Assembly: GCA_046351215.1 (NCBI GenBank)
Contig: JAXLYX010000037.1
Span: 1 to 31,227, forward strand
Direction: 5' to 3'
DNA from: JAXLYX01 sp046351215
GTDB taxonomy: Bacteria > Myxococcota_A > Polyangia > Polyangiales > Houyiibacteriaceae
Length of the DNA stretch: 31,227 nt
The notes below the pieces were generated by a model. The model did not search any database, had not been told where the DNA came from, and saw only the letters and a list, made by a program, of their open reading frames with translations. Shown here one piece after another: positions 7,391-16,873 of the stretch (the first letter of the stretch is position 1; each line of letters starts with the position of its first letter). Both the position numbers and the translations under genes were made by a program.

Positions 7391-8032
7391 TCAGCGAGCC
7401 GACGGCGTGCCGCAGCCCGCGCAGAAGCGCGCGCCCGCTGGCAGCTGTTGGCCGCATTGGGCGCAGAACGCGTTCGCCGCGGGCTTCACGGCCTGACCGC
7501 AGCTGGCGCAGAAGCGCGCGTTCGGCTCGAGGCGGGCCTGGCAGCTCGGGCAGGACGCGACCTGCGCCTGGCTCATGTCCATGCCCTGCATCTGATCGGC
7601 GGAGCGGGCCTTCTCCCACATCTGCTCGACCGCCACCTGCTGCTGGATGTGGGCCGCCTGCTCCGCGAGATCGGGAGCGCAGCCCTCGCAGAGCTGACGC
7701 TTCTCGTTCCAGCAGACCTCCGGACAGACCCATTGGCCGCAGCGCGAGCACTGCCGGAACCGGGGCTTGATCTCGTCGATCGCGTCGTTGAACGCGGAAT
7801 CCCAGGCGGGGCCGCGGAGCACGTCCTTCACGTGATCGGCGCCGTATCCGGCCTGCGAGAGGGCGCCGCCGAAGAGCGAGCCAGCCGCCTTGAGGAAGCC
7901 CGCGGCCATGCCGAGCTTGTTCGACTTGAACGTCGAGCGGTAGCCGTTGCCGCATTTGTCGCAGTGGAACTCGAACTGGAATCCGGAGTCGTTCGAGTGG
8001 TCGGTGTAGTTGCGGGTGAACTGCTGCGCCAT
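7391..8032 (-). CDS. Multi-zinc-ribbon protein
   Basis: A 213-residue cysteine-rich protein. An N-terminal CDKC (24-27) is followed by a Gly/Ala-rich segment. Then comes a central eight-cysteine cluster (C95, C98, C103, C107, C115, C118 and neighbours, in CSRCGQWVCPEVCW then CEGC) like a cross-braced zinc finger. Two C-terminal zinc ribbons close the protein, CPSC/CASC (161-178) and CAQC/CAGC (190-207), each of the CxxC-N10-CxxC type. No catalytic domain or membrane helix is seen, so it is probably a zinc-binding adaptor. It is the last gene of a minus-strand run, 14 bases after the pentapeptide-repeat gene and with a GAGG motif before its ATG. Its partner may be the kinase or pentapeptide protein upstream, which is unproven. 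Confidence 0.75.
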   Translation of the reverse strand: MAQQFTRNYTDHSNDSGFQFEFHCDKCGNGYRSTFKSNKLGMAAGFLKAAGSLFGGALSQAGYGADHVKDVLRGPAWDSAFNDAIDEIKPRFRQCSRCGQWVCPEVCWNEKRQLCEGCAPDLAEQAAHIQQQVAVEQMWEKARSADQMQGMDMSQAQVASCPSCQARLEPNARFCASCGQAVKPAANAFCAQCGQQLPAGARFCAGCGTPSAR

Positions 8033-8046
8033 GGCGGAGACCTCGT

Positions 8047-8802
8047 TCAGGGGGCGGTGGCGTCGGGAGCGACCCAGGCGCTCGCGAGCACGTCGACGGT
8101 TTCACGGAGGGCCGCGCGATCCGGCTCCGGGATCGCGTCGGCCCAGGGCGACGGAGCGCCTTCCGCGAGGAATTGCCGGAAGCCCATCACGACCGCGAGA
8201 TCGCGGAACCGGGGCCCGGACTCGCGCGTGAAGCGCACGTGGAGGTGGAGCACCTGGACGGCGAGGCGGTCGCCGTTCGCATCCGAGAAGACGTAGCGTC
8301 GACGGCGACCGTCGTTCGGCGGCGTGTACCAGCGGACGTCGACGTCCGCCGCCGTGCCGATGCGCGAGCCGTCCCCGTGGGCCGAGAGATCGGGGCTGAC
8401 GACCGCATAGGCCGCGCGGACGTCGGGCTTGCCGATCGGCTGCGACGCGAAGTCGCCGAAGGCGCAGCGGAGGAAGCCGGTCCGCTCGATGCGGGCGCCC
8501 GCGACCTGGCTCCTCCGGAAGTCGCAGTCCTCGAAGCGAGCGTCGACGAGCGAGGCATGGCGGAGATCCGCGCGCTCCAGGCTGCAGCGACGGAAGCGGG
8601 CGCCGTCGAGACGCGCTCCGACGAGCGAGCCGTTCACGAAACGGCAGCCTTCGAGGTCGGCGTGGCGGAGGTCGACGCCCTCGAGGTCGCGGGTGACGAG
8701 CAGCCCCTTGGCCACGAGCCTTCCGTCGCCCTCGCGGCCGCGAGCGACCCAGGCGGCATGCGCCGTCAGGGCTTCGTCGGTGGGCTCGGTCGCTTCGTTC
8801 AT
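8047..8802 (-). CDS. Pentapeptide-repeat protein
   Basis: A 251-residue protein. Residues about 38-117 hold some 16 consecutive five-residue units with a Leu/Phe/Val/Ile at every fifth position (40, 45, 50 up to 115), in the A(D/N)Lxx style (DLEGVDLRHADLEGCRF and so on). These build a right-handed square beta-helix. The C-terminal 130 residues are a separate domain with YVFSDANGDRLAVQVLHLHVRF that I do not recognise. Its ATG overlaps the stop of the upstream histidine kinase (TGATG), so translation is coupled. Some pentapeptide proteins mimic DNA and protect gyrase, but most have unknown roles. The tight link to a kinase suggests a signalling output or partner. Confidence 0.85.
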   Translation of the reverse strand: MNEATEPTDEALTAHAAWVARGREGDGRLVAKGLLVTRDLEGVDLRHADLEGCRFVNGSLVGARLDGARFRRCSLERADLRHASLVDARFEDCDFRRSQVAGARIERTGFLRCAFGDFASQPIGKPDVRAAYAVVSPDLSAHGDGSRIGTAADVDVRWYTPPNDGRRRRYVFSDANGDRLAVQVLHLHVRFTRESGPRFRDLAVVMGFRQFLAEGAPSPWADAIPEPDRAALRETVDVLASAWVAPDATAP

Positions 8803-10499
8803 CACGGGTTTCCTTCCGACGGGGCCGAACGTAGCCCATCCGGGGCCGGGGTGTCGACCGGCCCGGCCGTGGGGAGTACGACCCGGAAGACCGAACCCTC
8901 CCCGGGCTCGCTCCGTACGTCGATCCGCCCGCCGAGGATCTCGACGAAGTGCTTCGTGATCGAGAGGCCGAGGCCGGTCCCCCCGAACCTTCGCGTGGTC
9001 GACGCGTCGGCCTGGGTGAAGGGCTGGAAGATCCGTTCGACCTCCGAGGCGTCGAGCCCGACGCCCGTGTCGGCGACCTCGAAGACGACGACGCTCGTGC
9101 CGTCTTCCTCTCCGCGCTCCGCCGAGAGGCGGATGCGGCCCTCGCGGGTGAACTTGCAGGCGTTGCCCACGAGGTTGAGCAGGATCTGCCAGAGCTTCGT
9201 GACGTCGACCCGCGCCGTTCCGAGCCCGGGGGCGACGGCGAGCTCGAGCTGGTTCCCCGACTGTTCGGCGAGCGGCTGCATCGTGCTCGTGACGTCGACG
9301 ACGACGGGCACGAGCGCCACGTCCTCGAGGTAGAGATCGACCCGGCCGGCCTCGATCTTCGAGAGATCGAGGATGTCGTTGATGAGGCCGAGCAGGTGCT
9401 TGCTGGCGCTCGTCACCCGGGCGAGGTCCGGGAGGTAGTCCGCGTGCCCGCGCGCCTCGGCGTCCTCCGCCAGCATCTCCGTGTAGCCGATGATCGCGTT
9501 CAGGGGCGTGCGCAGCTCGTGGCTCACCGTCGCCAGGAACCGGCTCTTCGCACGGCTCGCCGCCTCGGCGGCCTCCTTCGCTTCGCCGAGCTCGCGCGTG
9601 CGGTCGCGCACCTGATCCTCGAGGTGCTCGAGGAGATGGGCGAAGCTCTCCTCCGCGCGCTTGCGCTCCGTGATGTCCTCGAGGACACCGATGATCTGAT
9701 GGACCTGGTGCGCGTCGTACTCGGCGAACATCGCGACGTGGGCCCACACGATCTGGCCGAGGCGGGTCGTGAACCGGATGTCGCGCTGGAGCTGGTCGAT
9801 CTCGCCGGCGACGAGGCGCTCGAGCCCCTCGCGGAGCAGGGGGCGATCGCGAGCATCCGCGAGCTCGACGAGCGTCCGCTCGTGGAGCTCGTCCATCTTG
9901 TGGCCGAACATCCGCTGGAAGGCGGGGTTCGCCTGCACGATCGTGCCGTAGGGCGAGGCCGTCATCATGCCGACGGGAGCCCCTTCGAAGATGAAGCGGA
10001 AGCGCTGGCCCGCCTCGCGGAGCGCCTCCTCGAACGCGTCGCGATCGGTCGTGTCGCGGATGACCGAGACCAGGGTGCGCGTCTCGCCGACCACGATGGC
10101 CCCGACGCGCATCTCGGTCGGGAAGGTGGAGCCGTCGGGACGGACGCCGCGCCCGTGGTGGACGACGCTCGCGCCCGGCTCGAGGGACTTCCATTCGGCC
10201 TCGACGAGGGCGCCCGGTCGTGCGGCGAGGGCGACGTCGAGATCCTGCATGCGGAGCTTGCAGAGCTCGGTGGCGGAGAGCCCGAACATCTGCACCGCCT
10301 GGGGATTCGCCTGGTGGATGCGCCCTCGGATGTCGTGGAGGAGCACCGCGTCGATCGCGAGCGACATGAGGCGCTGCGACTGGGCGAGGGCGTCGGTGCG
10401 CGCGCGGAGGCGCGCCACGAGCTCGTCCCGCTCGGCTTCGAGCGCTCGGATGCGTTCCTCGAGCGCCGCGAGCGACTCCCTCGGCTCCCCCTCCGCCAT
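8802..10499 (-). CDS. Cytosolic PAS-PAS sensor histidine kinase
   Basis: A 565-residue soluble kinase. Residues 5-45 form a coiled coil. PAS domain 1 covers about 43-154 and PAS domain 2 about 165-280, each ending in a PAC-like segment (VIRDTTDRDAFEE, VLEDITERKRAEE). A second coiled-coil linker leads to HisKA with His327 in VSHELRTPLNAI. The ATPase domain has NLVGNACKF, DTGVGL, IFQPFTQAD and GTGLGL. There is no transmembrane segment and no attached receiver, so it must signal to a separate regulator. None is encoded in this run. PAS domains could bind heme, flavin or a metabolite; no ligand residues are obvious. The stop overlaps the next start, and the kinase lies 20 bases after the aminopeptidase gene. 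Confidence 0.93.
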   Translation of the reverse strand: MAEGEPRESLAALEERIRALEAERDELVARLRARTDALAQSQRLMSLAIDAVLLHDIRGRIHQANPQAVQMFGLSATELCKLRMQDLDVALAARPGALVEAEWKSLEPGASVVHHGRGVRPDGSTFPTEMRVGAIVVGETRTLVSVIRDTTDRDAFEEALREAGQRFRFIFEGAPVGMMTASPYGTIVQANPAFQRMFGHKMDELHERTLVELADARDRPLLREGLERLVAGEIDQLQRDIRFTTRLGQIVWAHVAMFAEYDAHQVHQIIGVLEDITERKRAEESFAHLLEHLEDQVRDRTRELGEAKEAAEAASRAKSRFLATVSHELRTPLNAIIGYTEMLAEDAEARGHADYLPDLARVTSASKHLLGLINDILDLSKIEAGRVDLYLEDVALVPVVVDVTSTMQPLAEQSGNQLELAVAPGLGTARVDVTKLWQILLNLVGNACKFTREGRIRLSAERGEEDGTSVVVFEVADTGVGLDASEVERIFQPFTQADASTTRRFGGTGLGLSITKHFVEILGGRIDVRSEPGEGSVFRVVLPTAGPVDTPAPDGLRSAPSEGNP

Positions 10500-10519
10500 G
10501 GGGGGAGCATAGCGCGCCT

Positions 10520-11911
10520 TCAGGACGCGGACCCGACGAGGGCCTCGACCGCCTCGGGCGCCTTGGGCAGGGCGAGGGTCAGGACCTCGACGCCCGCGTC
10601 GGTGACGACGACGTCGTCCTCGATGCGGATGCCGCGCACGCGCCGGAAGGCCTCCACGCGCTCCCAGTCGACGCGATCGCCGACGGCCGCGCGCCGGGCG
10701 GGGTCGTCGAGGATCGCCGGCACGAAGTAGAGGCCGGGCTCGATCGTGACCGCCATGCCCGGGGCGAGGTCGCGGTCGAGCCTCAGGTTGCCGAGGCCGA
10801 ACGCCTCGCTGCGTCGCCGGCCGGCCGCGTAGCCGGCGCGATCGCCGAGGTCCTCCATGTCGTGCACGTCGAGTCCGAGGAGGTGGCCGAGGCCGTGGGG
10901 GAAGAAGAGCGCATGCACGCCGTCCTCGACGAGGCCGTCGACGTCACCCCGGAGCAGCCCGAGGTCGACGAGCCCCTCGGCGAGCGTGCGACAGGCCCCG
11001 AGGTGCAGGTCGCGGAAGCGGACGCCGGGACGGGCCCGCGCGATCGCACGGGTCTGCGCCTCGAGCACGACCGAGTACAGTGCGCGCGCCCGGCCCCCGA
11101 AACGACCGCTCGCGGGCCAGGTCCGCGTGACGTCGCCCGCGTATCCGAGCGGCGATTCCGCGCCCACGTCGGCGAGCACGAGGTCCTCGCGAGAGATCAC
11201 GTGGTGGTGGCTCTCGTCGTGGAGGATCTCGCCGTGCGGCGTGACGATCGAGCCGTAGGCCGTGCCCATCCCGAGCTCGAGCAGCGCGCCCTCCATCGCC
11301 GCGCGGATCGCGTGGGCGCGGAGCCCCGGGCGCGTCGCGGCCATGCCGGCCCGATGGGCGGAGACCGTCGCGCGCGCGGCCCGGCGCAGCTCCGCGACGG
11401 CGAGGTCGTCGTGGGCGAGGCGCTCTTCGATCATCGCGTCGGCGAGCACGAGGTCGGACTCGACGTGGGCGTCGACGCCGAGCGGTCGCTCGAGGAGGGC
11501 GGCGAGGCGATCGCGCGTCCTCGGGCACGTCGGCGCGAGCACGCCGAGGTCCCGCCCGCCGAGCTCGTCCTCGAGCGACTCGAGGCTGCCGACGAGCAGG
11601 CCGGTGCGCTCGCGGATCGCGGCCGCCGAGGCGGCCGGTCCGTGCCAGAGCGCGTGATCCTCGGCGAGCGGCGGCAGGAGCAGGCGATCCCCCTCCGGCC
11701 TCGTGAGCAGCATGGCGCCCTCGAGCGGGAGGCCGACGAGGTGGAGGAAATGGCTGCTCGCGCGGAACGGATGCCGATTCGCGGGGTAATTCCGGGAAGC
11801 GGCCGAGCCGGCCGGGATCAGGGCGACGCGGTCCCCGAGGCGGGCCCGGAGCCGCGCACGACGGGCCGCGAAGGGCGCGGGATCGTGGGCTCCGAGGACC
11901 GACGGATGCAC
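10520..11911 (-). CDS. Aminopeptidase P family (Xaa-Pro aminopeptidase, M24B)
   Basis: A 463-residue metallopeptidase that removes an N-terminal residue before proline. The GTG start at 11911 follows GAGG by six bases, lies eight bases after the upstream stop and gives the typical family N-terminus (FAARRARLRARL, ALIPAG, SRNYPANRHPFRASSHF). Longer in-frame sequence upstream overlaps another gene and is not used. The C-terminal pita-bread domain has all five metal ligands: D248 (LADVG), D260 (YAGDVTRTW), H343 (HGLGHLLGLDVHD), E391 (TIEPGLYF) and E431 (GIRIEDDV). It should bind two Mn ions. It is cytosolic, with no signal peptide. The final segment VVTDAGVEVLT is normal, so the gene looks intact. 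Confidence 0.9.
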   Translation of the reverse strand: MHPSVLGAHDPAPFAARRARLRARLGDRVALIPAGSAASRNYPANRHPFRASSHFLHLVGLPLEGAMLLTRPEGDRLLLPPLAEDHALWHGPAASAAAIRERTGLLVGSLESLEDELGGRDLGVLAPTCPRTRDRLAALLERPLGVDAHVESDLVLADAMIEERLAHDDLAVAELRRAARATVSAHRAGMAATRPGLRAHAIRAAMEGALLELGMGTAYGSIVTPHGEILHDESHHHVISREDLVLADVGAESPLGYAGDVTRTWPASGRFGGRARALYSVVLEAQTRAIARARPGVRFRDLHLGACRTLAEGLVDLGLLRGDVDGLVEDGVHALFFPHGLGHLLGLDVHDMEDLGDRAGYAAGRRRSEAFGLGNLRLDRDLAPGMAVTIEPGLYFVPAILDDPARRAAVGDRVDWERVEAFRRVRGIRIEDDVVVTDAGVEVLTLALPKAPEAVEALVGSAS

Positions 11912-11919
11912 GCGCGGCC

Positions 11920-12585
11920 TCAGGCCTTGGACGAGAGAAGGAGCTCGAGGAAGGGCACGAGGTAGAGCTCCCAGAACGCGTAGGACGCCGCGACGAGCAG
12001 GACGAGCCCGACCGGGATCAGCATCGCGGAGGGCTTCTCGAGCTCGAGGGGCGCCCGCCTGCGGACGAGGCGCTCGGCGACGAAGCGGCCGTCGCTCGCC
12101 CGGGCGACGAAGGCGAGGCCCTGGGGAAGCGGGTGGTTCGCGAGTCGGCGCACGGCCTGACGCAACCCGACGACGGGGACGATGGGGACGAGCCCGCCGC
12201 CCTCGGTGGCGAGCATCGGCTCGTCGCCCTTCGTCATCGCCTCGACCGGAACCCAGCCGGCCTCGCCCGAGCGTCCGATCGCGTCGAGGGTGGTGGCCTC
12301 GGGGTAGCGCACCTTCGCCGCGAGCTTCGGCACGAACGCGTAGACCAGGCCCTTGCCGTCGATCCCGGCCACCCCGAGCATCGCGACGCATCGGATGAGG
12401 CCCGCCGAGAGCATGCCGACCGTGAAGAGCCCGAAGCTCGCCTGGCCGATGGCGACGATGCCGCGGGCCACCTGCCCGATCGCGATCACGCCGGTGGCGA
12501 CCTGCCCGAGGGCGAAGAAGCCCGTGGCGAACTGGCCCACGGCGATGAAGCCCGTGGCCTCCTGACCGGCGTCGAAGAACTTCAC
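11920..12585 (-). CDS. Membrane-associated protein with glycine-centred pentad repeats
   Basis: A 221-residue protein from GTG 12585; GTG 12606 would add seven residues, and neither has a clear ribosome-binding site. Residues 5-64 are twelve uninterrupted five-residue units with Gly at position 3, usually Ala at position 1 (for example ATGFI AVGQF ATGFF ALGQV). They alternate in type so that the true period is ten residues with a GQ in every second unit. Residues about 65-180 are a soluble-looking domain. A C-terminal transmembrane helix (about 190-215) follows a basic/Pro segment. I do not know a function. The repeat could form a square beta-helix like pentapeptide proteins, or a glycine-zipper membrane segment. 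It heads the run that includes the aminopeptidase, kinase and pentapeptide protein. Confidence 0.7.
   Translation of the reverse strand: MKFFDAGQEATGFIAVGQFATGFFALGQVATGVIAIGQVARGIVAIGQASFGLFTVGMLSAGLIRCVAMLGVAGIDGKGLVYAFVPKLAAKVRYPEATTLDAIGRSGEAGWVPVEAMTKGDEPMLATEGGGLVPIVPVVGLRQAVRRLANHPLPQGLAFVARASDGRFVAERLVRRRAPLELEKPSAMLIPVGLVLLVAASYAFWELYLVPFLELLLSSKA
12394..12573 (-). repeat. Coding tandem repeat, 15/30-base period (glycine pentads)
   Basis: This DNA encodes twelve pentads of the form A-x-G-x-hydrophobic. At the DNA level a degenerate 30-base unit is visible, with recurring forms of GCCCGTGGCGAACTGGCC and relatives on the plus strand. Conservation is stronger in protein than in DNA, which argues that the repeat is selected at protein level. 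Confidence 0.7.
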
Positions 12586-12678
12586 GGGTGGGACGGTACC
12601 ATCCACGGCCGCGACGGCGAAGGCCCTCGTCGCTTCGCACGGGACGCGCGGTCGGCGTCCGGCGTATACCTTCGGGCC

Positions 12679-13878
12679 ATGAATCCGGCCCACGGCTGTC
12701 CTTCGTGCGGCTCCCCGCTCCCCGCGGGCGCGCCCTACTGCACCGCGTGCGGGCGGCCCGTGGCGGCGAAGGTCGGCGTGCCGGCGTCGCGGGGCATGAA
12801 CGTCTGCGCGCGCTGCGGCGTGATCGCGCCTTCGTCGGCCGCGCGCTGCGAGGGCTGCGGCGCGGCCCCGCTCGTCAGCCGGCACGTCGACGATCGCGCC
12901 GACCGGGCCTTCTGGGTCCGCTGCCGTGCCGAGATCCTCTGCCGGAGCTGCGGCCAGCGCTCGCCGCTCGCCACGCTCGATCTCGACGGGACCGTGACCT
13001 GCCTCTCGTGCGGCTTCGTGCAGGCGTTCGACGTCGACGTCTGGTCCGAGGCGCTCCCGCTCGCGCACGGCCTCGGCGACCTCGCCTGGCCGAAGCCCGA
13101 CGGACGCTTCCCGACCGCCGACACGCCCGCGGGCGTGCGCAATCCCTTCGACCGCGTCGGCACCGCGGAGACGGTGCATCGCTTCGAGTCGACGGGGCTC
13201 ACGACCTCGGGCGGCGTCATGCGCACGCGCTCGCTCTCGCTCGAGCTCGCTCCCGGCTCGCCGCTCTGCGAGACCTGTCATGGTCCGCTCGACGCCGTCG
13301 CCTCCGGGCCCGGGGCCCTCGTCTCGTGCGCCACGTGCCGCACGCAGCGCACGTACCGTCTCCCGCAGGCGAGCGCCCCGGTCGAGGGCATGCCCGCGGT
13401 CGTGCTCGCCGACGACCTCTGCACCGACGGAGCGGAGGCGCGCACCGACGTCGGCGCGGGCGGCGTGGTCGCGCTCCGCTGTCCGACGTGCAACGCGGCG
13501 CTCCAGTCCACGGCGGAGCAATCGCTCGTCGCCTGTCCGTTCTGCCGAACCCTGTGCCGCATCCCCTCGAAGACGCTCGCGGCGCTCCATCCGAGCGCCC
13601 ACGTGCGGCGGCCCTTCTGGCTCCTCTTCACGGGCCCTTCGCGGCTTCGCCGCACTCTCGTCGAGGCGGCCCGGCACGACGCCGCGGCGCGGGAGAAGGT
13701 GGCCGCCGAGCAGCGGCTCGCCGAGGAATCGCGGATCGAGCTCGAGGAGCCGCCGATCCTCGTCGACCCGCCCGAGCACAAGCTGCTCCGCTCCGCCCTC
13801 GTGCTCTTCGTGCTGCTCGTCGTCGGAGGCGTCTTCTTCGCGGGACGGATCGGGGCGATCCTGAGCGCAGCGCCCTGA
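12679..13878 (+). CDS. Five-zinc-ribbon protein with C-terminal membrane anchor
   Basis: A 399-residue protein. Five CxxC...CxxC zinc ribbons are visible: CPSC/CTAC (7-24), CARC/CEGC (43-60), CRSC/CLSC (88-111), CETC/CATC (mid protein) and CPTC/CPFC. Spacers between the later ribbons are long and hold little recognisable structure. A charged helical segment rich in Ala/Glu/Arg precedes one transmembrane helix near the C-terminus (LVLFVLLVVGGVFFAG), giving a tail-anchored layout with the ribbons in the cytoplasm. The function is unknown; zinc-ribbon scaffolds often bind nucleic acid or protein. It is divergent from the glycine-pentad gene over 93 bases (GTATAC at 12664-12669 may serve either promoter) and converges on rtcR with 13 bases between stops. 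Confidence 0.78.
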   Translation: MNPAHGCPSCGSPLPAGAPYCTACGRPVAAKVGVPASRGMNVCARCGVIAPSSAARCEGCGAAPLVSRHVDDRADRAFWVRCRAEILCRSCGQRSPLATLDLDGTVTCLSCGFVQAFDVDVWSEALPLAHGLGDLAWPKPDGRFPTADTPAGVRNPFDRVGTAETVHRFESTGLTTSGGVMRTRSLSLELAPGSPLCETCHGPLDAVASGPGALVSCATCRTQRTYRLPQASAPVEGMPAVVLADDLCTDGAEARTDVGAGGVVALRCPTCNAALQSTAEQSLVACPFCRTLCRIPSKTLAALHPSAHVRRPFWLLFTGPSRLRRTLVEAARHDAAAREKVAAEQRLAEESRIELEEPPILVDPPEHKLLRSALVLFVLLVVGGVFFAGRIGAILSAAP

Positions 13879-13891
13879 GGCGCCTCGGCCC

Positions 13892-13895
<4 letters not shown>
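13875..13895. terminator. Possible bidirectional hairpin between convergent genes
   Basis: CTGAGG (13875-13880) and CCTCAG (13890-13895) are complementary around nine bases, and GAGGCGCCTC (13877-13886) is itself a palindrome. Both stop codons lie inside. It is a weak candidate without T-runs. Confidence 0.3.
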
Positions 13896-15490
<1,595 letters not shown>

Positions 15491-15492
15491 AT

Positions 15493-15515
15493 CCGATAGG
15501 ATAGGAGATTATCGG
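15493..15515. promoter_or_regulatory. Inverted repeat, candidate RtcR upstream activating site
   Basis: CCGATA (15493-15498) and TATCGG (15510-15515) are perfect complements 11 bases apart. The centre is about 64 bases upstream of the -24 element of the rtcB promoter, a normal distance for a sigma54 activator site. It also lies immediately upstream of the rtcR start, so it could serve autoregulation. Confidence 0.45.
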
Positions 15516-15543
15516 GTCAGCGAAAGCGACTCGTGGGCATGAT

Positions 15544-15565
15544 GCGGAAATCCTCGGTTTTCCGC
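15544..15565. promoter_or_regulatory. Inverted repeat abutting the rtcB promoter
   Basis: GCGGAAA (15544-15550) and TTTCCGC (15559-15565) form a perfect seven-base inverted repeat with an eight-base spacer. It ends one base before the conserved -24 sequence. It could be an RtcR, repressor or architectural-protein site; it lies upstream of the expected transcription start. Confidence 0.45.
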
Positions 15566-15582
15566 CTGGCACGGCATCTGCT
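15566..15582 (+). promoter_or_regulatory. Sigma54 (-24/-12) promoter of rtcBA
   Basis: CTGGCACGGCATCTGCT matches the consensus YTGGCACGrNNNTTGCW at all key bases except C for T in the -12 TTGC. GG (15568-15569) and GC (15580-15581) are separated by the required ten bases. The predicted transcription start is near 15592-15594, about 46 bases before the rtcB ATG. Confidence 0.8.
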
Positions 15583-15638
15583 CACGAGGACTGCGAAGAC
15601 CCAGGGCCATGGAGGCGTTCCCGGGCGAGGATGAGACC

Positions 15639-16868
15639 ATGACGACAGAGACGAGCTACGAGCACATCGAGACGGGCGCGGCCCCCATCAAGGCGTGGAC
15701 GCGGGGCGTTCCCGTGGAGGCGGCGGCGATCGACCAGCTCTCGAACGTCGCACGGCTCCCCATCGTGCACCGCCACGTCGCCGCGATGCCGGACGTCCAC
15801 CTCGGCATCGGCGCGACCGTGGGCTCGGTGATCCCCACGAAGGGGGCGATCATCCCGGCCGCGGTCGGCGTCGACATCGGCTGCGGCATGATGGCCGTGC
15901 GTACGTCGCTCACGGCGTCGCAGCTCCCGGACGACCTCCGGGGCCTGCGCTCGGCGATCGAGCGAGCGGTTCCCCACGGTCGCACGGACAACGGACGCGG
16001 CGGCGACCGCGGGGCGTGGGGAACCCTGCCGAACCGGGCGTCCACCGCGTGGCGCGCGCTCGAGCCGGGGTTCCGCGCGATCTGCGAGAAGCATCCGAAG
16101 GTCGAGAAGGGAGCGACGGCGCAGCACGTCGGCACGCTCGGGACCGGAAACCACTTCATCGAGCTCTGTCTCGACGAGGAGGAGCGGGTCTGGGTGCTCC
16201 TGCACTCGGGCTCGCGCGGCGTCGGCAACCGCATCGGCCGCTACTTCATCGAGCTCGCGAAGCGCGACATGCGCCACCACGTCCGGAACCTCCCGGACGA
16301 GGACCTCGCCTACTTCACCGAGGGCGCGGATCACTTCGACGACTACGTCGAGGCGGTCTCGTGGGCGCAGGAGTTCGCGCGCCGGAACCGCGAGGTGATG
16401 ATGATGGGCGTGCTCGACGCGATGCACCGCTCGGGCCTCGTGCCCCCGTTCCAGGAGCGCGTGGAGGCGGTGAACTGCCACCACAACTACGTGTCGAAGG
16501 AGCACCACTTCGGCGCCGACGTCTTCGTGACCCGCAAGGGCGCGGTGCGCGCGGGCGAGGGCGAGATGGGGATCATCCCCGGCAGCATGGGGGCCCGCTC
16601 GTACATCGTGCGCGGCAAGGGTCATCCCGAGAGCTTCCACTCGTGCAGCCATGGTGCGGGACGGAAGATGAGCCGCAACGAGGCCAAGCGTCGCTTCACC
16701 GTGGACGACCACGTGGAGGCGACGAAGGGGATCGAGTGCCGCAAGGACGCCGGCGTGATCGACGAGACGCCGATGGCCTACAAGTCCATCGACGACGTGA
16801 TGGCGGCGCAGGCCGAGCTCGTCGAGATCGTCCACACGCTGCGCCAGGTGCTCTGCGTGAAGGGGTGA
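15639..16868 (+). CDS. rtcB: RtcB, RNA-splicing ligase
   Basis: A 409-residue GTP- and Mn-dependent RNA ligase that joins RNA 3'-phosphate or 2',3'-cyclic-phosphate ends to 5'-OH ends. ATG 15639 is chosen over the in-frame ATG at 15609 because it matches the usual N-terminus and follows a GAGG motif; the length equals E. coli RtcB (408). Signature motifs are intact: MPDVHLGIGATVGSVIP, VGVDIGCGM (Asp and Cys metal ligands), GTGNHF and LLHSGSRG (His ligands), NCHHNYV, and HSCSHGAGRKMSR with the His that is guanylylated. It is the first gene of the sigma54-driven operon, followed by rtcA after five bases. Likely targets are tRNA or rRNA cleaved by nucleases or toxins. Activity is highly probable. 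Confidence 0.97.
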   Translation: MTTETSYEHIETGAAPIKAWTRGVPVEAAAIDQLSNVARLPIVHRHVAAMPDVHLGIGATVGSVIPTKGAIIPAAVGVDIGCGMMAVRTSLTASQLPDDLRGLRSAIERAVPHGRTDNGRGGDRGAWGTLPNRASTAWRALEPGFRAICEKHPKVEKGATAQHVGTLGTGNHFIELCLDEEERVWVLLHSGSRGVGNRIGRYFIELAKRDMRHHVRNLPDEDLAYFTEGADHFDDYVEAVSWAQEFARRNREVMMMGVLDAMHRSGLVPPFQERVEAVNCHHNYVSKEHHFGADVFVTRKGAVRAGEGEMGIIPGSMGARSYIVRGKGHPESFHSCSHGAGRKMSRNEAKRRFTVDDHVEATKGIECRKDAGVIDETPMAYKSIDDVMAAQAELVEIVHTLRQVLCVKG

Positions 16869-16873
16869 GCGTC

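Noticed and set aside
11912..12640. N-terminal extension of the aminopeptidase frame
   Set aside because: This segment is Arg-rich and overlaps the glycine-pentad gene in another frame. The GTG at 11911 with GAGG gives a normal family N-terminus.
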